Assembly (NCBI GenBank): GCA_944351345.1
Contig: CALVPO010000084.1
Location: forward strand, 1-6,155
Direction: 5' to 3'
DNA: 6,155 nt
DNA from: an uncultured Bacilli bacterium
GTDB lineage: Bacteria > Bacillota_I > Bacilli_A > RF39 > UBA660
Shown here: one piece after another, positions 6,081-6,155 of the stretch
Layout of the letters: each line of letters starts with the position of its first letter
How positions within the stretch are numbered: position 1 is the stretch's first letter
Made by a program: the position numbers and the translations under genes
Notes under the pieces: generated by a model
Database searches by the model: none
What the model saw: only the letters and a program-made list of their open reading frames with translations
Told to the model about the DNA's origin: nothing

Positions 6081-6155
6081 ATCGAGTAGAGAAAATTAAA
6101 TAGATTTTCTCTATTTTAATTTGTCCCTCTCACACCACCGTACATACCGTTCGGT
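6081..6155 (-). mobile_element. 3' end of a group II intron (part of domain V, all of domain VI), cut by the window
   Basis: Read on the minus strand, the end begins inside domain V: tip ACC-GAAC-GGT (6155-6146), then ATGTACGGTGGT (6145-6134), the distal strand of the catalytic hairpin. TGTGAGAGG links to domain VI. Domain VI folds completely: GAG (6131-6129) pairs with CTC (6086-6084); AGGGA (6128-6124) pairs with TCTCT (6092-6088) with one G-U; an A/T stem of 12 pairs (6122-6110 with 6104-6093, one bulged A) is capped by GAAAA. A6087 is left unpaired as the branch-point adenosine, seven nucleotides from the 3' end at 6081, and the terminus is CTACTCGAT. This is the canonical group II arrangement. 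The 5' strand of domain V, domains I-IV and any reverse transcriptase/maturase lie outside the window, so class, completeness and activity cannot be judged. Confidence 0.87.

Noticed and set aside
1..6155. CRISPR array, tRNA or rRNA genes
   Set aside because: No regularly spaced direct repeats with unique spacers, no cloverleaf with a conserved T-loop (GGTTCRANNCC) and no rRNA segments were seen on either strand.

Overview
The window is a strongly AT-rich stretch of chromosome from a spore-forming, low-GC Bacillota, most likely a clostridium or a close relative. Three things point there: a sporulation block (dacB-spmA-spmB), an anaerobic class III ribonucleotide reductase, and strong purine-rich Shine-Dalgarno sites of the AGGAGG/AGGTGA type. 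Tryptophan is encoded by TGG and TGA acts as a stop, so the standard bacterial code applies. The species cannot be fixed from this sequence.

Layout, left to right. Positions 1-1968 (minus strand) hold the first 656 codons of nrdD; its C-terminus, with the glycyl-radical loop, lies beyond the left edge. Positions 1969-2495 are a very AT-rich divergent intergenic region carrying a near-consensus nrdD promoter, T-tract repeats, three copies of a TGTTYGTATTWTT motif and a 25-bp palindrome. Positions 2496-2636 (plus strand) encode an unrecognised 46-residue Asn/Ser-rich peptide with an internal 45-bp repeat. It is followed by a hairpin that can terminate transcription on both strands.

Positions 4836 down to 2664 (minus strand) are a tightly packed operon, dacB-spmA-spmB. 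The genes overlap by 4 nt and 1 nt, so translation is probably coupled. The first encodes a secreted D-Ala-D-Ala carboxypeptidase; the other two encode membrane proteins that in Bacillus are needed for dehydration of the spore core. Together they act on the spore cortex and core during late sporulation.

Upstream of the operon, across an AT-rich gap of roughly 230 bases, is a 308-codon gene for a polar, disordered-looking protein with one C-terminal membrane anchor (5998 to 5072, minus strand). No function is recognised.

The last 75 bases, read on the minus strand, match the 3' end of a group II intron: the distal half of domain V, a complete domain VI with a bulged branch-point A seven nucleotides from the end, and the terminus CTACTCGAT. 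The rest of the intron lies beyond the right edge. Nothing in the window amounts to a clear new defence or mobile system. The parts most worth a second look are the intron end, the small repeated peptide beside the sporulation operon, the tail-anchored unknown protein, and the motif and palindrome cluster in the nrdD upstream region.
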